Assembly: GCF_947499945.1 (NCBI RefSeq)
Contig: NZ_CANMQD010000001.1
Span: 1,736,001 to 1,800,000 of the forward strand
DNA length: 64,000 bases
Source: an uncultured Sulfitobacter sp.
GTDB taxonomy: Bacteria; Pseudomonadota; Alphaproteobacteria; Rhodobacterales; Rhodobacteraceae
Direction of reading: 5' to 3'
Each line of letters opens with the position of its first letter. The stretch's first letter is position 1. The notes under the pieces were generated by a model. It was not told where the DNA came from, searched no databases, and worked only from the letters and a program-made list of their open reading frames with translations. Positions 24,704 to 32,630 of the stretch are shown one piece after another. A program made the position numbers and the translations under genes.

Positions 24704-26239
24704 TTATTTAATCCGCTGCCCATTGGCGAGGATTTGACCTGCATCGTTGAATTCGATCTTGGAGGTGAGCGTGTCGGGCGCAGCACCGGGGACAGCAAAC
24801 AAACCCATCATCATGCGCGCACCCATAGCCTGTTCGGCAGGCAACATGCCAATCGCGGTCAATTTATCCATCAGCTCGTTTGCACCTGCGATGTTGATAT
24901 TGATATCGCCCACAGGCTTGGGAATACCTGCCATCGTGGTTGTGTCGATGTTGTCGAATGTAATGTCACCTGTCGCCTCAACTTTGGCCCCCAATGCGTC
25001 GACCAGCAGGCGGTCAATCTTGAGCGCGTTCAGTTCTGCGGGAGCGGCGCCTGTCATAGCGAGCTGTTGTGCGTTTTGCGGGGATAATCCGTCTACCAGA
25101 ACCTTTGCCTTGCCGCTTAGATCGATTGCCACGGTCGCAGGATCACGGGGAAGTTGAGCAGAGGCATCAAACAGCGCCCAGATTATATCGGACATGGTGA
25201 AATCAGTCATGTTGAAGGCAAGTTTAAAGTCTTGCGGATCGTCGGACTTGGCCACAGGGGCACGAAGTTCAAATCCGTATTTGGCCATCTCGACAAACAG
25301 TGGGAACGGCAAGCCAGCAAGCTGTCCGCCCATCTGTACCTGATCGGCGCTTACGTCATACCGCACACCTTGGGTATCCATAGCTATACCAAAAGTGGAC
25401 CGCGCCGTACCTGTCTTGATCTTGGTTGTGCCTTCGTCAGAAGTAACTTCGATTTGGGTTTCCGTACCATTTGCGTTAAACGTCCCGTCTACTGCAAAAC
25501 CCTGCGCCAGCAGTGCGGCGACATCCTGCGTTTGACTGACATCTCCCATCGGCATATTGCTTATTCCGCGAAAGGAAAGATCGGAAAGCGCGCTGTTTAT
25601 GCTTATATTCTCGCTTTCGCCTTCTTCTTGCATGAATAAATCATAGGCAATGCTGCCGATCTGCATGGTTTGTGTATAGCTACGCGTATCGCTGACTGTC
25701 ACATTGGTTTTTGAAGCCAGCGCTGTGCCAGTCAAAGAAAAGCGTACGCTGGAATCATCAAGCGGAGCACCACCTTCGGTTAGCGATGTGAGCGCCAAGC
25801 CAAAGGTATCTGCTGTGTAGTCATAGACCAATGCAGAAGCATCACCTCGTACGGTCATAACCTGCCCTGTTTGTGTTAATAGAGCCCCAATCTGTTCAAG
25901 TGGCTGCGGGGCAGGGTTTGTCACGTCGATGGTGATGGGCATCTCGCTGGGCATCACTATGGCAACACTGCCATCATTGTTCTCGACAAACTGGAGGTCA
26001 CCGATGCGTACGGTAATTGCATCAGTGGCCGCACCACCATTACTCGCCACAGAGATTCCAGAAACCAAAAGCGCGCCAGCTTCCGCAGCTTCGGTAGCTG
26101 TGACTGTATATCCCATTCCTTCAAGGTATCCGCGCCAGTCCCCCCAGACATCTCCAGCGGTAAGATCCGCACTAGCCGTGGTCGCAAAGAGTGTAAGACC
26201 AAGTGCAGTGGTCGCTATATAGGAGCGGGTAAGTGACAT
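24704..26239 (-). CDS. DUF2125 domain secreted protein
   Basis: A 511-residue protein with a signal peptide (MSLTRSYIATTALGLTLFAT, cleavage after ASA). The mature chain is mostly beta strand, with many Asp/Thr-rich segments and regularly spaced hydrophobic strands, and resembles a large AsmA-like or lipid-binding beta structure. That matches DUF2125, an alphaproteobacterial periplasmic family of unknown role. The start at 26239 has GAGGA about eleven bases upstream and creates the signal peptide. It is divergent from an SDR gene and ends in a strong terminator, so it is likely monocistronic. Confidence 0.85.
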   Translation of the reverse strand: MSLTRSYIATTALGLTLFATTASADLTAGDVWGDWRGYLEGMGYTVTATEAAEAGALLVSGISVASNGGAATDAITVRIGDLQFVENNDGSVAIVMPSEMPITIDVTNPAPQPLEQIGALLTQTGQVMTVRGDASALVYDYTADTFGLALTSLTEGGAPLDDSSVRFSLTGTALASKTNVTVSDTRSYTQTMQIGSIAYDLFMQEEGESENISINSALSDLSFRGISNMPMGDVSQTQDVAALLAQGFAVDGTFNANGTETQIEVTSDEGTTKIKTGTARSTFGIAMDTQGVRYDVSADQVQMGGQLAGLPFPLFVEMAKYGFELRAPVAKSDDPQDFKLAFNMTDFTMSDIIWALFDASAQLPRDPATVAIDLSGKAKVLVDGLSPQNAQQLAMTGAAPAELNALKIDRLLVDALGAKVEATGDITFDNIDTTTMAGIPKPVGDININIAGANELMDKLTAIGMLPAEQAMGARMMMGLFAVPGAAPDTLTSKIEFNDAGQILANGQRIK

Positions 26240-26382
26240 GTCTGGAAATCCTCGTGGTTCAATATGTTGTCTAAAAGTCTGGCAAAGAGGTGGCTTGGTC
26301 AAGGGGTGGTTCCTTTTGGCGCCGCACGCTAGGTTCCGATCCAACGGATACACTTTAACCTGCTCTAACAGGGAGAATACCA

Positions 26383-27132
26383 ATGGATATGACAGGAAAA
26401 ACGGTAATGATCACAGGCGCAAGCCGTGGCATCGGTGCCGAAGCTGCGCGGGTTTTCGCCAATGCGGGGGCGAATGTGGCTCTGCTGGCCCGCTCCCAAG
26501 ACGACATTGCCGCCCTTGCGGGGGAGATTGGCGAACGTGCGATTGCGATTCCGTGTAATGTTGCCCGCTACGGCGAAATATCAGCGGCTGTCGCGACAAC
26601 GGTGCAAGTCTTTGGTGGGCTTGATGTTTTGATAAATAATGCTGGCGTGGTCGATCCCATCAGCCATTTGGAAGACGCCGATCCCGATGCGTGGGGCCAG
26701 CTGATCGACATCAATGTTAAAGGCGTCTTCAATGGCATGCACGCGGCACTACCCGCGATCAAAGCAGGCGGAGGTGGCTCTATCCTCACGATCAGTTCAG
26801 GTGCCGCGCATAACGCGATTGAGGCATGGAGCGCCTATTGCGCCTCCAAGGCTGCCGTCAACATGATGGGCCGTTCCTTGCACCTCGAAGAAGCGGCGAA
26901 TGGCATTCGTGCCATCGGTTTGTCGCCAGGAACGGTAGCAACCGAAATGCAGCGTAAGATCAAGGCATCGGGAATAAATCCAGTGAGCCAGCTGGATTGG
27001 GACGTGCACATTCCAGCGGATTGGCCTGCGAGATGCCTCCTGTGGATGTGTAGCGCTGAGGCGGATCAATATTGCGGTGAGGAAATCTCACTGCGCGAAG
27101 ATACCATTCGCCGTGCGGTAGGCCTCATATGA
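26383..27132 (+). CDS. Short-chain dehydrogenase/reductase
   Basis: A 249-residue classical SDR, NAD(P)-dependent. The cofactor motif is TGASRGIG at 11-18, the structural NNAG motif follows at about 85, and the catalytic Tyr-Lys is in YCASKAAVNM with its Ser at ISSGAAHN. Basic residues after the first motif (LLARSQDD) favour NADP. It overlaps the enoyl-CoA hydratase-like gene by four bases (ATGA), so the pair probably acts on the same acyl or hydroxyacyl substrate. The exact reaction is unknown. Confidence 0.92.
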   Translation: MDMTGKTVMITGASRGIGAEAARVFANAGANVALLARSQDDIAALAGEIGERAIAIPCNVARYGEISAAVATTVQVFGGLDVLINNAGVVDPISHLEDADPDAWGQLIDINVKGVFNGMHAALPAIKAGGGGSILTISSGAAHNAIEAWSAYCASKAAVNMMGRSLHLEEAANGIRAIGLSPGTVATEMQRKIKASGINPVSQLDWDVHIPADWPARCLLWMCSAEADQYCGEEISLREDTIRRAVGLI

Positions 27133-27737
27133 TCGAGCTGTCGCAAGAAGGCGGTATCTGGACTGTAACACTCAACCGTCCAGATAAGGCGAACGCGCTG
27201 ACCGAAGATATGCTGCGCGAGTTGTGCGAGATTATGGAGCGCGCTGGCGATGCGCGTGCCGTGATCCTGACGGGGCGCGGCAGGATATTCAGCGCAGGTG
27301 CCGATCTTGAAGCTGCACGCGCGGGTCTTGCCGTATCGGATCTCTGGGAACGGTTGTCGACTGCGATTGCCGTGCTTCCCGGCCTTACGATTGCGGCACT
27401 CAACGGCACACTTGCGGGCGGTGCGATGGGCATGGCGTTGGCCTGCGACATGCGCATCGCGGTGCCAGGGGCCAAGTTCTTTTACCCGGTAATGAAGCTT
27501 GGGTTTCTACCGCAACCAAGTGATCCAGCACGCATGACAGCCCTCATTGGACCCTCACGGACCAAGTTGATTCTGATGGGTGGACAGAAGATACTGACAG
27601 ATGAGGCGCTTGCCTACGGCCTAATTGACCGTGTTGTAGCGCCTGAAGCGCTCCTCGAGTCCGCGCAAATGCTCTGCGTTGATACCATCGCCGCGCCCCA
27701 GCATATTGCGCAAGGGATCAAGGCGATGTGCCAGTAA
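27129..27737 (+). CDS. Enoyl-CoA hydratase/isomerase family protein
   Basis: A 202-residue crotonase-fold protein, shorter than the usual ~260. The oxyanion-hole motifs are GRGRIFSAGADLEAA and LNGTLAGGAMGMALACDMRIA. The position of the first catalytic glutamate is occupied by Gly-Ala-Met-Gly, and the second region reads YPVMKLGFLPQPS without the usual Glu. It may therefore be an isomerase, hydrolase or non-hydratase member. The C-terminal helical part is reduced. It is translationally coupled to the SDR gene. It ends two bases from the stop of a small convergent lipoprotein gene. Confidence 0.88.
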   Translation: MIELSQEGGIWTVTLNRPDKANALTEDMLRELCEIMERAGDARAVILTGRGRIFSAGADLEAARAGLAVSDLWERLSTAIAVLPGLTIAALNGTLAGGAMGMALACDMRIAVPGAKFFYPVMKLGFLPQPSDPARMTALIGPSRTKLILMGGQKILTDEALAYGLIDRVVAPEALLESAQMLCVDTIAAPQHIAQGIKAMCQ

Positions 27738-27738
27738 C

Positions 27739-27813
27739 TTAGATCAACGGCACAAACGGCACATCACAGGCGGTCAAAAGCAAAAGGGATGTGAGAATAA
27801 GAGCGATACGCAT
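27739..27813 (-). CDS. 24-residue lipoprotein
   Basis: A very short gene on the minus strand encoding MRIALILTSLLLLTAC, then DVPFVPLI and TAA. The hydrophobic segment and LTAC lipobox make a complete lipoprotein signal, leaving a nine-residue mature lipopeptide starting with the lipidated Cys. A good ribosome site, AGGAA, is about seven bases upstream of the ATG. It sits alone between the convergent enoyl-CoA hydratase gene and the MscS gene. The combination of ribosome site, lipobox and clean stop argues against chance; a role in the outer membrane or as an entericidin-like peptide is speculative. Confidence 0.65.
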   Translation of the reverse strand: MRIALILTSLLLLTACDVPFVPLI

Positions 27814-28023
27814 GATGTGTTTCCTGTAACTGCTTGGCCCATTCGGACGTTTTGCGATATGTAGCACAATCTAGCGCCCTGCACATCGGTTTATCATGCT
27901 CGGGCGATGTGAGTGGCTGCATTTTGCGCACTGCGAGCGGTTGATCATATCGCTCCACTTGATCCTGCGGTGTCACTGGGTCATGAGGGTAGAACGATCA
28001 ACCAGATAAGCAAAGGCGCTGGT

Positions 28024-29364
28024 ATGGATTTCGACCTGACGCAATATCCTCCAATCGTGCAGCAAATTGCGGGCTATGCGGTGCAAGGCTACGAGCTGGC
28101 AATGGGGTGGCTGCTGAGCCCTGCTGCGTGGTCGCAGTTCGGGATCCTTGTGGGTGCCTATCTTTTGGCGGTGCTCATCACACGCAGATTGCGTCCTGCC
28201 TTGCATAAGCTGATAGATCCGGGTGAAACGCAAAACCTGTTCACTTCTGCGCGGCTGTTTATTTTGCAGTTCCTGCCACTGATTCTGCCACTGCTGGCAT
28301 TTGCGCTGACTGGCATCGGGGAGCAGGTCGTCCGCTCTATCTTCGACAGTGGTGCGGTAATTGCCTTCGGAAAACGCCTGTTCCTCTTCTTGGCGGTGCG
28401 CATTTTTGTGCGTGAAATTCTAAAAGACCAGTTCCTCAAGCTGCTGGGCCGGTTCATGCTGTTGCCTATCGCAGCACTCTATACCTTTGGTCTGCTCGAT
28501 ATTGTTAGCCTGCAACTCACGGAGACTGTTGTTGGCGTAGGTAATATTCGCTTCTCGCTTATGTCGATTGTGCGCGGACTCATCGCAGGCTCACTGCTGT
28601 TCTGGCTGGGTCAATGGTCCAATAGCCAGACATCTGCGCTTATCGAAAAACAGGAAATGCGCCCGTCCATTCGACAGCTGTTGATCAAAACCGTCGAGTT
28701 CATGATCTTTGGCGTTGCCTTCTTGGTGCTGATGAATGTGATGGGGATCAACCTAGGCGCCTTGGCGGTCCTTGGTGGTGCGATCGGTGTTGGTCTTGGT
28801 TTTGGCCTTCAGAAAATTGCATCGAACTTTATCTCGGGTGTAATCCTGCTGGTTGAGGGTCAGGCAACGGTCGGGGATTATGTCGAACTGGATGGCGGCG
28901 AAAGAGGCAAGATTGTCAAAATGACTGCCCGTGCTGCAATCTTAGAGACCTTTGATGGCCGTTGGATTGTGGTTCCGAACGAAGACTTTATCACAACGCG
29001 GGTGGTGAACTATTCCGATTCTGGATCTGCCAACCGGTATGAAGCAGAATTCTCGGTGAGCTATGATACCGATATCAATTTGGTGCCCGACATAATCGAA
29101 ACTGCCGTATCAAAGCATCCCGAAGTGCTTGATCTGCCCTATCCGCCCGATTGCGAATTGCGAGGATTCGGTGATAGCGGTATCAATTTTGCGGTAGAGT
29201 TTTGGGTAAACGGTATCGACGACGGGCCAAACAAATACACATCCGATGTGCTGTTCCTGATCTGGAATGCACTCAAAGATAACGGCATTGAGATCCCCTA
29301 TCCCCAGCGCGTTGTCGAAATCAAAGGTGGCCTTCCGGCCGCCGTCTCAGGAGTTCCGGAATGA
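28024..29364 (+). CDS. Mechanosensitive channel of the MscS family
   Basis: A 446-residue inner-membrane channel opening under membrane tension or osmotic downshock. Five to six hydrophobic helices fill residues 20-260. The pore helix is the glycine/alanine-rich AVLGGAIGVGLGFGLQ near 255, followed by ASNFISGVILLVEGQ and the beta-domain VGDYVELDGGERGKIVKM typical of MscS. The cytoplasmic alpha/beta domain ends with GIEIPYPQRVVEIK. The start at 28024 is chosen because AAAGG lies about nine bases upstream and the longer frame has no supporting site. The last codons overlap the flavoprotein start by four bases. Confidence 0.92.
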   Translation: MDFDLTQYPPIVQQIAGYAVQGYELAMGWLLSPAAWSQFGILVGAYLLAVLITRRLRPALHKLIDPGETQNLFTSARLFILQFLPLILPLLAFALTGIGEQVVRSIFDSGAVIAFGKRLFLFLAVRIFVREILKDQFLKLLGRFMLLPIAALYTFGLLDIVSLQLTETVVGVGNIRFSLMSIVRGLIAGSLLFWLGQWSNSQTSALIEKQEMRPSIRQLLIKTVEFMIFGVAFLVLMNVMGINLGALAVLGGAIGVGLGFGLQKIASNFISGVILLVEGQATVGDYVELDGGERGKIVKMTARAAILETFDGRWIVVPNEDFITTRVVNYSDSGSANRYEAEFSVSYDTDINLVPDIIETAVSKHPEVLDLPYPPDCELRGFGDSGINFAVEFWVNGIDDGPNKYTSDVLFLIWNALKDNGIEIPYPQRVVEIKGGLPAAVSGVPE

Positions 29365-30539
29365 AACATGCCGTTGTAATTGGCAGTGGGCCTGCGGGCC
29401 TGATGGCTGCCGAAGTAATGGCACAGGCGGGGATCAAAGTTACGGTTTGTGAGGCAAAGCCATCCGTCGGGCGCAAATTCCTGATGGCGGGAAAGTCTGG
29501 TTTGAACCTCACGAAAGAGGAAGCCGCCCCTGCGTTTCACGCATCTTATACCGAGGCTGAGCCATGGCTGATCCCGATACTGGATGCGTTTGGTCCAGAG
29601 GCAGTGCGAACATGGGCAGAAGGTCTTGAGCAAGATCTGTTTACAGGCACCACAGGCCGCGTTTTTCCCAAGGCCATGAAAGCGTCGCCGCTGTTGCGCG
29701 CGTGGTTGATGCGTCTGAGCGATCTGGGCGTCACGGTAAATACCCGCTGGCGTTGGACGGGATGGCAAAACGGGGCGTTGGCATTCGATACACCCGACGG
29801 CGCACAAAGCATCGCGGCAGACGCGACGATTCTCGCGCTGGGCGGCGCCAGCTGGCAGCGGCTTGGCTCAGACGGCGCATGGTATTCGGTGCTGTTGGAA
29901 AAGGGTCTGCGGCTCAGCCCGTTTGCGCCTGCAAACGCGGGCCTGTCGGTGACATGGTCGACCTTTATGGAGAAACACCTCGGCACGGCGCTCAAGAGTA
30001 TAGCGCTGAGGTCGGGATCTTATGCGTCACGTGGTGAGGCGATACTATCGCGCAATGGCATTGAAGGTGGTGGCATCTATTCGGTGTCACGCGGGGTTCG
30101 TGAAGGGCAGCCTCTGGTGCTCGATCTTGCGCCTGATCTGACTGTCGCAGCGATCACACAAAAACTTTCGAAGCCACGGGGCAAGGCTACGCTGACGAAC
30201 CATATCCGCAAATCGCTCAAGCTGGATGCGGTGAAGATCGCGCTCTTGCAGGAAATGGCGATGCCTTTGCCAAATGAACCTGCATCGCTTGCAGCACTCA
30301 TCAAGGCGCTGCCCATTCGCCATAACGGGTTGCGGCCCATGGATGAGGCGATTTCAACAGCGGGGGGGATCACTCGCGAAGCATTGGATGACGCGCTTAT
30401 GATAAAAGCGCTACCAAACACCTACGCAGTGGGTGAAATGCTTGATTGGGAAGCGCCCACAGGCGGCTATTTGATCACCGCCTGCCTGGCGACAGGGGCT
30501 TGGGCGGGCCACAATGCAGCGGCCCGACTGAACGCTTAA
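29361..30539 (+). CDS. FAD-dependent oxidoreductase of the TIGR03862/HI0933-like family
   Basis: A 392-residue flavoprotein. The N-terminal dinucleotide motif is VVIGSGPAGLMAAEVMAQAG at 5-24. The family pattern then follows: CEAKPSVGRKFLMAGKSGLNLT (as VGRKFLMAGKSGLNLT), a substrate domain with ALGGASWQRLGSDG, and a C-terminal GGITREALDDALMIK plus LDWEAPTGGYLITACLATG (as GGYLITACLATG). Relatives are linked to HI0933/YhiN-type flavoproteins; their substrate is unclear, though tRNA or aminotransferase-linked redox roles are suggested in annotation. It is coupled to the MscS gene (ATGA overlap) and converges with the GST gene, overlapping its stop. Confidence 0.88.
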   Translation: MKHAVVIGSGPAGLMAAEVMAQAGIKVTVCEAKPSVGRKFLMAGKSGLNLTKEEAAPAFHASYTEAEPWLIPILDAFGPEAVRTWAEGLEQDLFTGTTGRVFPKAMKASPLLRAWLMRLSDLGVTVNTRWRWTGWQNGALAFDTPDGAQSIAADATILALGGASWQRLGSDGAWYSVLLEKGLRLSPFAPANAGLSVTWSTFMEKHLGTALKSIALRSGSYASRGEAILSRNGIEGGGIYSVSRGVREGQPLVLDLAPDLTVAAITQKLSKPRGKATLTNHIRKSLKLDAVKIALLQEMAMPLPNEPASLAALIKALPIRHNGLRPMDEAISTAGGITREALDDALMIKALPNTYAVGEMLDWEAPTGGYLITACLATGAWAGHNAAARLNA

Positions 30540-31129
30540 GCTGTATCGCGGGCGCGGGTTGCTTTGAACGCCTCGCGCTTGCGTATGCCACTGGCCCAGT
30601 CTGCCAGACGTGGATTCACAGGCTCAAACCCCGCACCGATGGACCAGTTGAGGCAATGCACTGCCAATAGGTCAGGCACGGTGATTTCGTCTCCCATCAG
30701 GAACGGTCCCTCCAAACGCTCTGCCAGCGTTTCGGCTGCGCGCGCAAACTCAGCTTTTAGGCTGCCCTTAATTTCCGGGACGCGCATGTCTTTGGGCCAG
30801 ACAAAGCTGTGTTTGGCGGCGGCCCAAAGGATCGCATCAAACTCGTCAATCAGCCAGAACAGCATTGCATCTTGTCGCGCTCGTGCAATGGTGCCAGCGG
30901 GGGCAGTGAGCATCCCGTGCTTGTCCGCCAAATACTGCATTATGGCTACAGAGTCGGTGAGCAGGTCGTCACCGTCCATCAGCGCGGGCACTTTGCCCGT
31001 CGGATTAAACGCCTTTGCCTCGTCCGAGCGGGGGGCCGCAGCGATCAACTCATAAGGCTGACCCAATTCCTCCAGCATCCAGATTACGCGGAAGGCACGG
31101 GTTTTTACGCTGCCAATAACTTTATACAT
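30536..31129 (-). CDS. Glutathione S-transferase
   Basis: A 197-residue GST. The thioredoxin-like N-domain includes GSVKTRAFRVIWMLEELGQPYEL (as TRAFRVIWMLEELG) and the conserved cis-Pro and Asp-Ser pair in KVPALMDGDDLLTDSVAIMQYL (as DDLLTDSVAIMQYL). The C-domain is helical with FLMGDEITVPDLLAVHCL (as ITVPDLLAVHC). The start at 31129 has AAGGA about eight bases upstream. It follows holA by 17 bases on the same strand. Likely detoxification or stress role; substrate unknown. Confidence 0.9.
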   Translation of the reverse strand: MYKVIGSVKTRAFRVIWMLEELGQPYELIAAAPRSDEAKAFNPTGKVPALMDGDDLLTDSVAIMQYLADKHGMLTAPAGTIARARQDAMLFWLIDEFDAILWAAAKHSFVWPKDMRVPEIKGSLKAEFARAAETLAERLEGPFLMGDEITVPDLLAVHCLNWSIGAGFEPVNPRLADWASGIRKREAFKATRARDTA

Positions 31130-31146
31130 GGGGTGTCCTTTCTGGG

Positions 31147-32148
31147 TCACCTGCTGGCACCAAACATAGCCAGGCGGATAAACGTGCGTTCAATAATGGC
31201 CATCGCAGGTGCTGTTTGGCCGGCCGAGCGGAGCTGGAGGTCTGTGTCTGTAAGGATGCCGAGGGCCGTTTCCAGCTTGTGTATGCCCCAGTCACGCGAT
31301 TGGCGCTGCACGCGGTCACGGTCCCGCACGCCGTAAATTGGTGCACCCGGGTTGCAGGCTGTACGGTGCAACGTGCGGAAATGGCGCATCGCCATGATGC
31401 TCAAGGTCACCGCATTCACCCCTTGGCTTTGCAGCCTGCGCATCAACGGGCCGATCAGCGCCGATTTTTTCTCAGCCACGATATTGAGGATATCATCCAC
31501 TGCGGCTTCAACAGATGCGGGCGCACAGGCGGCAATGTCCTCTAGGCTTGCGGATGTGTCAGGCTCGCTCAGTTTATAGAGCGACAGCTTTTCCAACGTT
31601 TGGCGAAAGTCACCAGGGTCAAGGCTGCGTGCCAACTCCTCAAGGGCTCCCATCGCAGGGCCGTCTGCGCGCAGCTTTGCCTCGTTTAACAGGCGCTCAA
31701 TCTCTGCGCGGTCAGGGGGATCGTCGAATATCCCCCAGGCATAGGCATCGCGGTGTCCTTCGAAGGTTTTAAGCAGTTTTGAGGTTTTTTTGAGATCACC
31801 CGCTGTTACGATAATTTGCGCGTCTCCCGCCTGCCAATCTTTTAGGGTATCGATGATAATTCCTGCCACCAGCTCGTTTGCACCTTCGACAAACGCAGCA
31901 CGAGGACCGGGGAAGAATCCGACAGCTTTGATTGCATCCATAAGGAGTGCAGGCTCGCGGCGCAGATCAGCTGCGGGAATACGGGTCAGGCGCATTTCCT
32001 CGTCAGCAGCGGATCCGAGCAGCGCTCTGAGGTATTCTTGACGCTTGAGGGCGACGCGCATTGAATCGCTACCATAGAGCAGCAGCCCAAGCTTGTCAGT
32101 TGGCGGTTTGGCAACGATGCCCGCCCCGTCACGGCGGCCCAATTTCAT
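31147..32148 (-). CDS. holA: DNA polymerase III delta subunit
   Basis: A 333-residue clamp-loader subunit that opens the beta clamp. The N-terminal LLLYGSDSMRVALKRQEYL segment is the typical DnaA/AAA-like core lacking a functional P-loop. The middle region IIVTAGDLKKTSKLLKTFE and the C-terminal collar domain complete it. The length fits. It overlaps lptE by four bases and follows the conserved leuS-lptE-holA order. The GST gene downstream may be in the same transcript. Confidence 0.93.
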   Translation of the reverse strand: MKLGRRDGAGIVAKPPTDKLGLLLYGSDSMRVALKRQEYLRALLGSAADEEMRLTRIPAADLRREPALLMDAIKAVGFFPGPRAAFVEGANELVAGIIIDTLKDWQAGDAQIIVTAGDLKKTSKLLKTFEGHRDAYAWGIFDDPPDRAEIERLLNEAKLRADGPAMGALEELARSLDPGDFRQTLEKLSLYKLSEPDTSASLEDIAACAPASVEAAVDDILNIVAEKKSALIGPLMRRLQSQGVNAVTLSIMAMRHFRTLHRTACNPGAPIYGVRDRDRVQRQSRDWGIHKLETALGILTDTDLQLRSAGQTAPAMAIIERTFIRLAMFGASR

Positions 32149-32630
32149 TTAGGGAGGTCCGTTGCATAAAGGCGGGTGGTTATCTGATCGCCCAGAATAA
32201 CCATTAATCGCTCAACTGCGTCCCGCTCCGCCGCGAGGGACGCGACAGTAGTGCCGATGGCAGAATAGGCAGTAAAGTTTTGCACCTTGCCAGAGGTGAC
32301 GACGGTGCCAGCAGTTGTGTCGCGCAGGGCATAATCAACACGCCCGATCAGGTTAAACCGTGTGATGTCACCTGCCGCGTTAATGGCAAGGCCTTCTTCA
32401 CTGGTATCAATTGCCAGATCAAGAGCATAGCGAGCCGATGATCCACTGCGCCCCAGCCGCGTTTCGAGATGCCGCGTGAGCAAATAGCCTGCTTGGGTAG
32501 ATGGTTCTTGCACCAGCACCTGACCGCGCAGTTGCGCTCCCGCACCGTCCGTCCCGTAGACAGGGGTAAAGCCGCAGGCCGCTAGGGCGAGAGGCAAAGC
32601 AAGCAGGCTTCGGCGGTTATACAACGACAT
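32145..32630 (-). CDS. lptE: LPS assembly lipoprotein LptE
   Basis: A 161-residue outer-membrane lipoprotein that plugs the LptD barrel and places lipopolysaccharide on the surface. The signal peptide ends in the lipobox [11 protein letters not shown], where Cys19 would be lipidated and the GFTPVY segment is characteristic of LptE. The rest is a compact alpha/beta domain. The gene starts 14 bases inside the end of leuS and overlaps holA by four bases. The arrangement is standard in alphaproteobacteria. Confidence 0.93.
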   Translation of the reverse strand: MSLYNRRSLLALPLALAACGFTPVYGTDGAGAQLRGQVLVQEPSTQAGYLLTRHLETRLGRSGSSARYALDLAIDTSEEGLAINAAGDITRFNLIGRVDYALRDTTAGTVVTSGKVQNFTAYSAIGTTVASLAAERDAVERLMVILGDQITTRLYATDLPK

